Part shown: piece after piece, positions 16,388 through 25,454 of the stretch | Layout: every line of letters begins with the position of its first letter | Numbering within the stretch: the first letter of the stretch is position 1 | Translations under genes and position numbers: made by a program | The notes under the pieces: model-generated | Told to the model about the DNA's origin: nothing | What the model saw: only the letters and a program-made list of their open reading frames with translations | Databases searched by the model: none | Source: CAZVKN01 sp964627035 | Lineage (GTDB): Bacteria > Electryoneota > AABM5-125-24 > Hatepunaeales > Hatepunaeaceae | Direction: 5' to 3' | NCBI GenBank assembly: GCA_964627035.1 | Contig: CAZVKN010000004.1 | Coordinates: forward strand, 62,001-126,000 | DNA: 64,000 nt

Positions 16388-18931
16388 ATGAAAATCAGAC
16401 CCTATCATGTCGTACCGAATCTACCGGAGAACATCAGGCAACTTCATGAAATTTCAATGAATCTTTGGTCATCTTGGAACTGGATAGCGGCACAGCTATT
16501 TATTCGGTTGGATGCTGAGACTTGGGAGAAGTGTCGTCAAAATCTGGTGAAGACATTGGGACAACTTCCGCAGGACATCCTTGAAGAAGCCGCTGAAGAT
16601 GACAGTTTTACCGCTAACCTCGACCGCGTTTGGTTAGCATTAAAAGTATATCTCAAGATGAAAACCTGGTTCTCTGAAAAACAGACCGATAATGCCGATA
16701 TGCGAGCCGCATATTTCTCTATGGAGTTCGGTATTGATGTCGGACTACCGATTTATTCGGGAGGTTTGGGAATCCTTGCCGGAGATCATCTCAAATCCGC
16801 CAGTGATCTCGGCATTCCGCTCGTTGGTGTCGGTCTGCTGTATCAGCAGGGTTATTTCCAGCAGTATCTTAATTCCGACGGCTGGCAGATGGAACGATAC
16901 GAGACCAATGATTGGTACAATATGCCGGTCACGAGACAAAATGATGACAACGGGAATCCGCTGACGATTCATGTTGATCTCGCTGGTGAGCAATTAGCGG
17001 CTCATATATGGAAGGTTATTGTCGGGCGTATATCGTTATATCTGTTGGATACGAACATACCTGATAATCCTGAACATTTGCGGAAAATTACGGCGCAACT
17101 GTACGGTGGTGATAGCGATAATCGTATTCGTCAAGAGATACTGCTCGGCATCGGTGGAGTAAGGGCGTTAGATGCGCTTGGTATTAAACCGAGTGTATTT
17201 CATATGAACGAAGGTCATAGTGCGTTTTTGTCACTTGAACGAGCACGCCGGTTAATCCAACAACAGGGGCTTTCCTTCAATGAAGCGCGCGAGATTGTCT
17301 GGTCGTCAACCGTGTTCACGACCCACACACCGGTTCCGGCAGGCAATGAAGCGTTTTCTCACGATGTAATGAAGCATTATTTTGTCAATTTTGCCGAACA
17401 GTTGGGGCTAACTTGGGAGCAATTCTATAATATCGGTCAATCAAAATCAAATGGTGACACCTTTTCATTGACAATTTTGGCACTGAAAATGGCGGCGCAC
17501 TGTAACGGTGTCAGTGAATTGCATGGTGTTGTTTCGCGTGGAATGTGGAAGGATTTGTGGCACGGACTGTTAGAAAACGAGGTGCCTATCCGTCACATCA
17601 CCAATGGCATCCACACTCGTAGCTGGCTCAGCAACGACATGGATAACCTGATGTTGCGTTACATCGGACCTCAATTTATTGAAGACCCTCACAATCAGAA
17701 ACTGTGGGATCGTGTTGATCGGATACCTGACCTGGAGTTATGGCGGGTTCACCAGATTCGGAAAGAGCGATTGATATTTTTCTCTCGTAAAAGGTTAAAA
17801 AAGCAGCTGGAACAACATGGGGCATCCGTTACCGAGATTAAAGGTGCTGAAGAGATATTGAATTCAGAGGCGCTAACCATTGGATTTGCGCGTCGATTTG
17901 CGACATATAAGCGTGCATTGTTGATATTGTCTGATCCTGAGAGATTCAAAAAGATTATATCAAGCACATCGCGTCCGGTTCAGTTCATATTTGCGGGTAA
18001 GGCTCATCCTGCGGACAATCAGGGTAAGGAGTTAATCCGTCAATTGATTCATTTTACGAAAGATCCTGTGATCCGTCGTCATTTCGTATTTATTGAGGAT
18101 TACGACATCAATATAGCTCGTTACATGGTTCAGGGTGTAGATATATGGTTGTCAACTCCACGTGTTCCGTTAGAAGCGTCAGGTACGAGCGGTATGAAGG
18201 CGGTTGCTAACGGTGCGATCAATGTCAGTACGTTGGACGGTTGGTGGGCGGAGTCTTATGATCCTTCTGTCGGTTGGGCAGTCGGTTCTGGGGAGACTAA
18301 CGGCAATCCTGATGATTTGGATCGGATTGAAGCGGAAGCGCTGTACAACCTGTTGGAGAAGGAAATCATACCGACATATTTCAATATGGATAGAACAGAA
18401 GTACCCCGCCAGTGGTTATCAATGATGAAGCATTCCATGAAAAAGTTGGGTGGATTTTTTAACACACATCGGATGGTGATGGATTACTGCAACAAATTTT
18501 ACATCCCGGCACACAATGCCGGCAAGAAGATGCAATCTGACAATGCAGCCAAAGCTCGTGATGTCGCTGCCTGGCGCGATGGAATAAAGGACAAATGGGG
18601 GCAGGTTCAAATATGGTCGGAACAATCCGGTGAAGAGAGTGAGATTAAAACTGGCGATAAGCTGCCTGCGAGGGTTAAAGTCGGATTGAATGGGTTGCGG
18701 TGTAGTGATATTGCGGTTGAACTGCTGTACGGTTCGCTGGATGCTGACGGTGAGATCATTGACGGTAAGATAATGACGCTGACCTGTGAAAACAAACAGG
18801 ACGGTAACGGAATATTCAGCGGTGAGATTCCGTGTGTGACCGGAGGACGCCAAGGTTTTGCAGTACGAGTTCGGTCAGATCATCCCGATTTGGTTCATTC
18901 GTTTACGCCGTTGTTGATGAAGTGGGAGTAA
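16388..18931 (+). CDS. glgP: Alpha-glucan (glycogen) phosphorylase, GT35
   Basis: 847 residues. It releases glucose-1-phosphate from the non-reducing ends of glycogen or maltodextrin using pyridoxal phosphate. The N-terminal region (about 1-100) is the DUF3417-type extension of the bacterial/archaeal alpha-glucan phosphorylase subfamily, followed by YFSMEFGIDVGLPIYSGGLG and GLLYQQGYFQQ. The catalytic half holds GFARRFATYKRA and the PLP site EASGTSGMKAVANGAIN with the Schiff-base lysine. A beta-rich C-terminal end (about 730-847, KVGLNGLRCSDIAVELLYG) is typical of this subfamily. ATG 16388 has AAAGGATG upstream. No other glycogen gene is adjacent; the DUF3467-like gene follows 50 bases later. 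Confidence 0.96.
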   Translation: MKIRPYHVVPNLPENIRQLHEISMNLWSSWNWIAAQLFIRLDAETWEKCRQNLVKTLGQLPQDILEEAAEDDSFTANLDRVWLALKVYLKMKTWFSEKQTDNADMRAAYFSMEFGIDVGLPIYSGGLGILAGDHLKSASDLGIPLVGVGLLYQQGYFQQYLNSDGWQMERYETNDWYNMPVTRQNDDNGNPLTIHVDLAGEQLAAHIWKVIVGRISLYLLDTNIPDNPEHLRKITAQLYGGDSDNRIRQEILLGIGGVRALDALGIKPSVFHMNEGHSAFLSLERARRLIQQQGLSFNEAREIVWSSTVFTTHTPVPAGNEAFSHDVMKHYFVNFAEQLGLTWEQFYNIGQSKSNGDTFSLTILALKMAAHCNGVSELHGVVSRGMWKDLWHGLLENEVPIRHITNGIHTRSWLSNDMDNLMLRYIGPQFIEDPHNQKLWDRVDRIPDLELWRVHQIRKERLIFFSRKRLKKQLEQHGASVTEIKGAEEILNSEALTIGFARRFATYKRALLILSDPERFKKIISSTSRPVQFIFAGKAHPADNQGKELIRQLIHFTKDPVIRRHFVFIEDYDINIARYMVQGVDIWLSTPRVPLEASGTSGMKAVANGAINVSTLDGWWAESYDPSVGWAVGSGETNGNPDDLDRIEAEALYNLLEKEIIPTYFNMDRTEVPRQWLSMMKHSMKKLGGFFNTHRMVMDYCNKFYIPAHNAGKKMQSDNAAKARDVAAWRDGIKDKWGQVQIWSEQSGEESEIKTGDKLPARVKVGLNGLRCSDIAVELLYGSLDADGEIIDGKIMTLTCENKQDGNGIFSGEIPCVTGGRQGFAVRVRSDHPDLVHSFTPLLMKWE

Positions 18932-18981
18932 TGTTCAAGTGAGATCATTGGCAGAAGTAGAGGGACAGGGATTGTGATACT

Positions 18982-19308
18982 ATGACCTGCGAAAGGGATA
19001 AAAACAAGAGCCCACGCGGCAAATCCGGTTACACTGTAGATAAAATTAGTGTCGGTCACACGTATGCTGAGGTGTATTTAAGATTTGGGGATGGTGTGGT
19101 TGTTCTGACACCTTCTGTTGCGAAGAGGATGGCACACGATCTTGCGGAAACGGTAGGTCAATACGAAGACGAACATGGCAAAGTATCCATAAAACCCAAG
19201 TCGCGGAAAAAGGAGTCAATGCCGCGAAAGGTGATAAAGTCACTTTATAAGAGTCGAAGGGTCAGTCCTAAACTTGTATCAATTAACACAAAAAAACGGA
19301 AAAAATGA
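18982..19308 (+). CDS. Small DUF3467-like protein with basic tail
   Basis: 108 residues. The central part (about 20-65: KISVGHTYAEVYLRFGDGVV, then a helix with PSVAKRMAHDLAETVGQYED) resembles the DUF3467 family of small bacterial proteins of unknown role. The last 40 residues are highly basic (KPKSRKKESMPRK... and a closing KKRKK), suggesting nucleic-acid contact, which is inference. It follows glgP by 50 bases on the same strand but has only a weak ribosome site (AGGGA 13-14 bases upstream). Confidence 0.65.
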   Translation: MTCERDKNKSPRGKSGYTVDKISVGHTYAEVYLRFGDGVVVLTPSVAKRMAHDLAETVGQYEDEHGKVSIKPKSRKKESMPRKVIKSLYKSRRVSPKLVSINTKKRKK

Positions 19309-19394
19309 TTGTACGGTTTCATGCCGGTGACCATTTATTTCCTGTAATATGCTTCTTGAGTTAGGTAGAATCGATAAGTATCAGCGTTCAGTTA

Positions 19395-19423
19395 TTGACT
19401 TGAGCGAAAAAAAACAGCATAAT
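19395..19423 (+). promoter_or_regulatory. Sigma-70-type promoter for the EF-G paralogue operon
   Basis: TTGACT (19395-19400) and CATAAT (19418-19423) are spaced by 17 bases with an A-rich spacer. The predicted start near 19430 leaves a leader of about 45 bases before the GTG at 19474. Confidence 0.6.
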
Positions 19424-19473
19424 ATAAAGTTGCTAATTATATAACTAATAACAATAGTCAGAGAGGTCTGGAA

Positions 19474-21564
19474 GTGAAAGAGGCTCAACCGAGCAGGGTT
19501 AGAAATGTGGCCCTGGTAGCTCATCAGGGATCGGGTAAAACAACCTTAACCGAATCAATGCTGCATCGTATGGGTGTCCTTACCCGTATGGGCTCAATAG
19601 AAGATGGAAACACTGCAAGCGATTATCGCGCAGATGAAATAGATCGTCAAATGTCAATCTCGACTACGCTGGTAGTTGGCGAGCACAATGGCGTGAAGAT
19701 CAATTTGATTGATACTCCGGGTTTTACAGATTTCATGGGTGAGGTAAAGACCTCGGTGCGAGTAGCTGATGTGGTCGGGGTTCTGATTCAGGCAGCATCC
19801 GGTGTCGAAGTGGGTACAGAGTTGGTCTGGGGGTTTGCGGATGAGCTTTCTTTGCCTCGATTTCTGTTTATAAACCAGCTTGATCGTGAAAACGTAGATT
19901 TTGATTCCGTCGTCGGGACTCTTGAAGAGTCATACGGTTCGGCAATTCCTATCCAGTTTCCTGTCAATCCCGGTTCCGAGCAGTTTAATCAGATAGTTGA
20001 CCTGCTTTCAATGAAAGTCGTTACCTGGAATCCTGATGGTGGGATAAAATCTAAGAGCGACATTCCCGGTGGCATCATTGATAAAGCAAATGAGGCGAAA
20101 CAAAAATTGATTGATGCAATCGCTGAGAGCGATGACGATCTGATGGAGTTGTATTTCGAGAATGATGAGCTGACTGAAGATCAATTGATGACCGGACTTC
20201 GCAACGGTATCAGAAACGGTATGCTGTATCCGATTCTATGTGGTGCTGCTAGTAAAGAGGTGGGTACTTCGCTTTTACTTGATTTCCTTGTCAACGTGGC
20301 ACCGTCACCGGAAGACATGCCGCCATCTATCGCTAAAACTGAATCGAGTGATGATGACACTGAATTGAAATGTGACCCTGAGGGGGATCTTGGTGCGATA
20401 GTTTTTAAGACTATTAGTGACAAGCATGTCGGTGATCTTGCATTCTTCAGAGTCTTTTCAGGCACACTGAGCAGTGGAGCTGATGTTCGCAACACTTCGC
20501 GCAGCCAGGTAGAGAAGATCGGGCAGATATTCACCGTCAGCGGAAACAAACGGAAGAATGTTGATGCTGTGGCTGCCGGTGATATGGGTGCTTTGGTAAA
20601 ACTCAAGAATACTCATACAGGTGATACTTTATCAACATCAAAAGCCGAATTGATTCTCGAAGGAATAGATTTCCCGACACCTGTTATACGAACCGCCGTT
20701 GTCGCAAAGACCCAAGGGGATGAGGAGAAAATTTCCAACGGTCTTCATATCCTCGCTGAGGAGGATCCGTCATTCCACTTTGACTATGATCCGGAGCTTG
20801 CACAACTGATTGTATCGGGGCAGGGTGAATTGCAGTTGATTATCCTTCTTGAAAGGCTGAAAGAGAGGTTCGGTGTTGAAGTCGAACAGGAAGAGCCACG
20901 AATTCCGTACCGTGAGACAATAAAAGGCAGCTCGGAAACTCAGGGCAAACACAAGAAACAGAGTGGTGGTCGGGGGCAATATGGAGATTGTTGGCTGCGT
21001 ATTGAGAAACAACCACGTGGTGGAGATTTCGAGTTTGTTAATGCAATTGTCGGAGGAGTAATTCCGGGCAAATTTGTTCCGGCGGTTGAGAAGGGAGTTA
21101 TTGGCGCAATGGCAGACGGTGTAGTGGCAGGTTTTCCTGTGGTTGACGTGAAAGTCACATGTTACGACGGAAGTCATCACACGGTGGATTCGTCGGAAAA
21201 TGCGTTCAAAATGGCCGGTTCCAAGGGTTTTAGAGCCGGATTCGCCAAGGCAAAGCCTGTGATTCTCGAGCCGATCTATAATGTTGAAGTGCGTGTACCT
21301 GAGGAGTATATGGGTGATGTTATGGGAGATATATCATCCCGTCGTGGCAAGATAATGGGAATGGATGCCGAAGGTCGTTTTCAGGTTATCAAGGCTCAGG
21401 TCCCGCTTGCCGAGCTATACAAGTATTCAAGCATCCTCCGTTCGTTGACGGGTGGCAGAGGATTGCATACCCGCGAGCTGTCCCACTATGAAGATGTGCC
21501 GATTGAGATACAGGCTAAGTTGATAAAGGTGTATGAAGAGAAGCGTGCGGAAGGGACCAGTTGA
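19474..21564 (+). CDS. Elongation factor G-like GTPase (second EF-G type)
   Basis: 696 residues with all five EF-G domains. The GTPase motifs differ from canonical EF-G: G1 is AHQGSGKTT instead of AHxDAGKTT, the switch-I RGITI is RQMSIST, G3 is DTPGFTDF instead of DTPGHVDF (the catalytic His is replaced by Phe), and G4 is NQLD instead of NKMD. This marks it as the divergent EF-G paralogue group rather than the main fusA product; such paralogues often have altered or specialised roles in translation or ribosome recycling. Domain IV (GRGQYGDCWLRIEKQPRGG) and domain V (SSRRGKIMGMD) are intact. GTG 19474 has AGAGG upstream. It overlaps the HIT gene by 4 bases. Confidence 0.94.
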   Translation: MKEAQPSRVRNVALVAHQGSGKTTLTESMLHRMGVLTRMGSIEDGNTASDYRADEIDRQMSISTTLVVGEHNGVKINLIDTPGFTDFMGEVKTSVRVADVVGVLIQAASGVEVGTELVWGFADELSLPRFLFINQLDRENVDFDSVVGTLEESYGSAIPIQFPVNPGSEQFNQIVDLLSMKVVTWNPDGGIKSKSDIPGGIIDKANEAKQKLIDAIAESDDDLMELYFENDELTEDQLMTGLRNGIRNGMLYPILCGAASKEVGTSLLLDFLVNVAPSPEDMPPSIAKTESSDDDTELKCDPEGDLGAIVFKTISDKHVGDLAFFRVFSGTLSSGADVRNTSRSQVEKIGQIFTVSGNKRKNVDAVAAGDMGALVKLKNTHTGDTLSTSKAELILEGIDFPTPVIRTAVVAKTQGDEEKISNGLHILAEEDPSFHFDYDPELAQLIVSGQGELQLIILLERLKERFGVEVEQEEPRIPYRETIKGSSETQGKHKKQSGGRGQYGDCWLRIEKQPRGGDFEFVNAIVGGVIPGKFVPAVEKGVIGAMADGVVAGFPVVDVKVTCYDGSHHTVDSSENAFKMAGSKGFRAGFAKAKPVILEPIYNVEVRVPEEYMGDVMGDISSRRGKIMGMDAEGRFQVIKAQVPLAELYKYSSILRSLTGGRGLHTRELSHYEDVPIEIQAKLIKVYEEKRAEGTS

Positions 21565-22061
21565 GCGATAAGCTTGATCGGTTGTGGGCTCCGTGGAGGA
21601 TGCAGTACATCGAGGAAACGGTCGCTGCTCCGAAATCGGAATGTTTTCTCTGTGAAGCTCTTTCACACGGAAATGACAGAGAACGACTGCTCCTTCATCG
21701 TGGCGATTTGACTTTTGTTATTCTGAACCTTTATCCTTACAATAACGGGCATCTGCTGGTTGCTCCAATCAGGCATATCGGAGAGATGGACGAATTGACC
21801 GTTGATGAGATGACCGGTCTGTTTGACCATGTACGTAAAGCGGTGAATTGGCTGAAAGCGGCGATTCAACCGCATGGATTCAATATAGGGATTAACATCG
21901 GCAGGGTTGCCGGTGCTGGACTGCCGGATCATTTGCACATTCACATTGTCCCGCGCTGGAATGGGGACACGAATTCAATGCCGGTGCTCGGTGGGACGAA
22001 GGTCATCTCTCAGGGGTTGCAATCTACTTATGATGACCTGCGCAAAGTGATTAATGATTAA
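21561..22061 (+). CDS. HIT-family hydrolase (Ap4A phosphorylase / GalT-like type)
   Basis: 166 residues. The start KLDRLWAPWRMQYIE, a CFLC zinc knuckle (about 28-31) and the histidine triad HLHIHIVPRWNGDTN (about 132-146) match the bacterial HIT branch that cleaves dinucleoside polyphosphates such as Ap4A. TTG 21561 overlaps the EF-G paralogue stop (a 4-base overlap), so it is translationally coupled. The macrodomain gene begins 10 bases after it. Substrate is inferred from family only. Confidence 0.92.
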   Translation: MSDKLDRLWAPWRMQYIEETVAAPKSECFLCEALSHGNDRERLLLHRGDLTFVILNLYPYNNGHLLVAPIRHIGEMDELTVDEMTGLFDHVRKAVNWLKAAIQPHGFNIGINIGRVAGAGLPDHLHIHIVPRWNGDTNSMPVLGGTKVISQGLQSTYDDLRKVIND

Positions 22062-22070
22062 CTTGAAAGC

Positions 22071-22586
22071 ATGATTTCGGATCGAATAGAGGTAGTGAAA
22101 GGGGATCTGACCGAACAGAAAGTGGATGCGATAGTAAATGCAGCCAACAGCGATCTTATACTCGGTGGAGGAGTTGCAGGAGCTATTCGGGTCAAAGGCG
22201 GCGATCTGATACAAACAGAGTGCGACAGACAGTCTCCGATTGAATTAGGGCAGGCTGCTCTGACTACAGCGGGAGAATTGCCTGCAAAGCATGTGATTCA
22301 TGCGGCGGTGATGCATCTCGGTGGAAGCCCTACACAAGAATCAATAGAAAATTCAACGTTTAACTCTTTGATACTTGCTGCGGAGTATAAACTTGAATCT
22401 GTCAGCTTTCCCGCATTGGGCACTGGAATTGGTGGTTTTTCAATGAGTCTCTCTGCTGAGATTATGCTGAACGCAGCGAAGAGATTTCTACGCGGGAATT
22501 CGCTGCCGAAAGTGGTCAGTTTTGTCTTGTTTGATGACAGTGCTTACAATATATTTCTGACGAAATTTAATGAGATTGTGTTTTAA
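22071..22586 (+). CDS. Macrodomain protein (O-acetyl-ADP-ribose deacetylase-like)
   Basis: 171 residues forming one macro domain. Motifs: GDLTEQKVDAIVNAANSDLI with the ADP-ribose-binding Asn, the loop GGGVAGAIRVKGG, and the diphosphate loop ALGTGIGGFSM. Relatives such as YmdB remove acetyl from O-acetyl-ADP-ribose or reverse ADP-ribosylation. It follows the HIT gene by 10 bases with a weak ribosome site, as the third gene of an operon with EF-G-like and HIT genes. Since EF-2 is a classical ADP-ribosylation target and HIT enzymes act on AMP-linked compounds, a shared nucleotide-adduct theme is possible, but this is inference. Confidence 0.92.
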   Translation: MISDRIEVVKGDLTEQKVDAIVNAANSDLILGGGVAGAIRVKGGDLIQTECDRQSPIELGQAALTTAGELPAKHVIHAAVMHLGGSPTQESIENSTFNSLILAAEYKLESVSFPALGTGIGGFSMSLSAEIMLNAAKRFLRGNSLPKVVSFVLFDDSAYNIFLTKFNEIVF

Positions 22587-22591
22587 TTTTA

Positions 22592-22620
22592 TATCATTCT
22601 TCACTTCGTTCAGAATGATA
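22592..22620. repeat. Short inverted repeat (TATCATTCT type)
   Basis: Arms TATCATTCT and AGAATGATA enclose TCACTTCGTTC straight after the macrodomain gene. It is a member of the TCATTCTGAAC-type intergenic repeats, with a longer relative at 43733-43810. It could act as a weak terminator. Confidence 0.5.
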
Positions 22621-22697
22621 ATTACACAACATCTTAGACTTAATCACATTACAATGAATCGGTTTTAATTATAGAAACCAAACTATCGAGAATTTCA

Positions 22698-24197
22698 ATG
22701 GCGAAAGAAAAAGTTTCCCGGTCACCAGGCTCGATCATCCTTGAACTGTTGATAGCGCTGCTGATCGTTGTGTTGCTTCTTGCAATCCTGTACCCAAAGA
22801 AGCTGTGGAATGATCAGGATATGAGAGAACAGCTCTCACGGCAGCGAATGGAGAATCTCCATTTTGCAGCTAAGTTTTACCATAAGGTAACCAAACAGTA
22901 CACTGATGATATTAACAGCATCATCAGCTTTGCCGAGTCGGAATCACTAACCGTCCATCCTCCAGGGTTCAAGATGGACAGACTCACGAGAGAAGACAGC
23001 GGGATTGATTCGTTTGTAGTTGAGTATTACGATCCTTACCAGCTCTTTCGACATTTTAAGGATACTTTGAAGGTGGAATTTGCAACACCTGAAAAAGATT
23101 CGGTGGTGCTGACTATTGAGTCGCTGCCCAAATATAAATTCGCTCCGGAGACCAAATACTGCTTTGCATCAGATGTGCCTATCAATATCAAAACCGAGTT
23201 CCGCGGGGATCAGGGTGTGATGACATTCGTCGGTGCTCAAGGCAGACTTAGAGGGCATCAAATTCTTGGTGAAGCTGTCCGTGTTCGTGCGGCTGATTAT
23301 ATATATTCTACCAAAGATGATAATATCGGGGTCTGCCCCTCAACGGATAAACCCTATGATTTAAGCGTTAACGTAAAAGTAGCGATGAGAGCAGAGATGA
23401 AAGCCACCCTTGAGCGGGGAGAACCGGAAAATGCACTCTCATCTTCACCGCTTCTGTCAAGTCTGGTGGTTTATCGTCTGCTCAAACAAGCTGACGCTAA
23501 TGCGAATCGGACTCAGGTCGGAAACAAGGTTTTGGAGACTATCGAAGATTCCATACTAACAACCCGCAACAAGGAATACTTATCAGGAATTGCTCAACAT
23601 CTGAACGATCAGGGCAAAGGAGCGCTTGCCGAGGCAATTTATGATTCGTTGTTAATCCATCCGGATGTGACAGAACAGGCTGATATTGACAGTTGGGAAG
23701 CAATTCGTGATTCAAGCTATACTTTTATGAACAACCTAAAGGAGAGTGAAGAGTTCCAGACCACTCGCGACAGCATTATCAACGCACGAAAAGAGATATT
23801 GGCTGCAGCAAACTTCCTGTCTGAACTGAAGAAAGCTGAAGATAAAGGAAAGCTTGGCTTACTCGAGACCGGAACAGTGACCACAGTGTCCGATTCAATT
23901 GAACATTACGCTGATACAACAAGAATTAAGGACTATCTCTTTAAGGAAAAAAAGGATAGGATTACGCAAAGCTACCTCAACCGTGAAGATGTAGCCGCCC
24001 TTCTTAACAGGTTCAGCTTTACTGAATCGTATGTTGTCCCTGAAGTTGATTCTGTCGGTATAACGATAGCCTCACCGATTGAGGGCAGCTATATCAGCGA
24101 TGAGAGATCCTTCCTCGATAAACTGTTTGCTGTACGTGGCGAGAGCAATCATGGCTCTGTTGTCAACGGTGACCTTTCATGGAGCGAAAGGCGCTGA
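22698..24197 (+). CDS. Large pseudopilin-like protein
   Basis: 499 residues. The N-terminus reads MAKEKVSRSPG then SIILELLIALLIVVLLLAIL. A short basic leader ends in Gly, and a hydrophobic helix with Glu at mature position 5 follows: the class III (prepilin) signal cut by PilD, although +1 is Ser rather than Phe/Met. The helix is followed by a long extracytoplasmic alpha/beta region with a DYIYSTKDDNIGVCPSTDKPYDL segment, repeated use of helical hairpins and no known domain. Pseudopilins are usually under 350 residues, so this is unusually long. The PilM-like gene follows 27 bases later. It probably belongs to a type IV pilus or type II secretion-like machine; the rest of that machine is not in the window. 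Confidence 0.75.
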   Translation: MAKEKVSRSPGSIILELLIALLIVVLLLAILYPKKLWNDQDMREQLSRQRMENLHFAAKFYHKVTKQYTDDINSIISFAESESLTVHPPGFKMDRLTREDSGIDSFVVEYYDPYQLFRHFKDTLKVEFATPEKDSVVLTIESLPKYKFAPETKYCFASDVPINIKTEFRGDQGVMTFVGAQGRLRGHQILGEAVRVRAADYIYSTKDDNIGVCPSTDKPYDLSVNVKVAMRAEMKATLERGEPENALSSSPLLSSLVVYRLLKQADANANRTQVGNKVLETIEDSILTTRNKEYLSGIAQHLNDQGKGALAEAIYDSLLIHPDVTEQADIDSWEAIRDSSYTFMNNLKESEEFQTTRDSIINARKEILAAANFLSELKKAEDKGKLGLLETGTVTTVSDSIEHYADTTRIKDYLFKEKKDRITQSYLNREDVAALLNRFSFTESYVVPEVDSVGITIASPIEGSYISDERSFLDKLFAVRGESNHGSVVNGDLSWSERR

Positions 24198-24224
24198 TCC
24201 TCAAATATCTGAGTGTAATCCGAT

Positions 24225-25451
24225 ATGAGTGAGCTTCTTGCAATCACTTGGGAAGAGAAAAGAATTGTGCTCCGGCAGATCACCAATGTAGGAATTTGGT
24301 CGAAGGATCTGCCGGAACTCAGTTCTGTGAGCTTGAAACGTCCACTTCGTGCAAGCACACTCAAGGAAAACTATATACTCACCCGACTTTGTGATAGTCT
24401 GAAAAAACTCCTTTCAGCAATCCCTGCATCCGATCTTCCGCTCTGGTTTCTATTCCCAAATGATTGGGTCAGACAGTTTCATGTTGACAATCCGAACCTG
24501 CAAACCGAAGCGAAAATTCAATCATTTCTGATATGGGAAGCAGGACAACGGCTTCACGGCGAAACATCTGAGTATCAGATACTGCTGCCATTTGATCTTT
24601 CCGAGCCCTACCTTGAAGTTCGCGCTGTAAAAAAGGATATTGCAGATGCAATTATCGGTTCAGCACAAAAGATACGCTTGAAAATAGGCGGATCCGCCGG
24701 TGAACCTGCCCCAAATGAGGCGTACTCCTTTACTCAAACGGATAACTTCAGAAATTCATTCAAACCATCCGCTGAATCGAAAGCAGTCCGAAAGAAATTA
24801 TCTCTTTCAAAATCTTCAATCAAAGACAGCAAATGGTCGCTGTGGATTGCCGGTTCTGTGCTGGTATTGGTGATATGCGTGATCCTTTTTATTATGGTCA
24901 CTTCTCAAACCAACGGCAATAAATCGGGTAGGGAAGAGCAGATTGCCGAAATCATTGATCTTGACACTCTGCCTCCAATTAACATTGACACGCTTCCAAC
25001 ATTCACTTTCGAGGCTAAAGGAACCTCACCGGTCAAGCAGTTCATGGAAGCGATGCCTACAGGTGTGCAGATCAGACTGCTTACGATATCACAGGTCAAC
25101 CTCATTGCAGAAATGATCGGAGTATCTGATATTGAGAGCCTGCTTGCAGCTGTGAAAAGCAAATCCGTGCTGTCAGATGTTAAGGTTGTCGGAAGCTACA
25201 AAGCGAAAAACAGAGAAGTGATAGTAGTTCGCTCCACAAAGTCGGTTTGGAAGGGAACGAAGTCACAGTTTAGTCGGACAGATTGGGAAACGAAAGCTAC
25301 AGCAGCAGGATTAAAAGTCAGGAAGAGATCAGCTCGTGGAAGCTATGACGCAGCGTTGGCATTTGTAGATAAGCTATGGAATGATCCGCAGGGTGTTCAG
25401 AAAATCTACCTTGCCGATTATGGCAGGCAATGGAACATAACCGTTCAGTGA
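24225..25451 (+). CDS. PilM/PilN-like (GspL-like) single-span membrane protein
   Basis: 408 residues. The N-terminal cytoplasmic part (about 1-165) resembles a reduced PilM/GspL actin-like fold, with ELLAITWEEKRIVLRQI at the start and an LIWEAGQRL helix near 105. A charged linker, one membrane helix (about 208-228, LWIAGSVLVLVICVILFIMV) and a periplasmic PilN/GspL-like alpha/beta domain (about 270-370) follow. This would connect cytoplasmic and periplasmic parts of a pilus or secretion platform. It lies between the pseudopilin gene and rsmD (3 bases to rsmD). Similarity is to architecture rather than clear motifs, so it is a moderate call. Confidence 0.6.
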   Translation: MSELLAITWEEKRIVLRQITNVGIWSKDLPELSSVSLKRPLRASTLKENYILTRLCDSLKKLLSAIPASDLPLWFLFPNDWVRQFHVDNPNLQTEAKIQSFLIWEAGQRLHGETSEYQILLPFDLSEPYLEVRAVKKDIADAIIGSAQKIRLKIGGSAGEPAPNEAYSFTQTDNFRNSFKPSAESKAVRKKLSLSKSSIKDSKWSLWIAGSVLVLVICVILFIMVTSQTNGNKSGREEQIAEIIDLDTLPPINIDTLPTFTFEAKGTSPVKQFMEAMPTGVQIRLLTISQVNLIAEMIGVSDIESLLAAVKSKSVLSDVKVVGSYKAKNREVIVVRSTKSVWKGTKSQFSRTDWETKATAAGLKVRKRSARGSYDAALAFVDKLWNDPQGVQKIYLADYGRQWNITVQ

Positions 25452-25454
25452 AAG

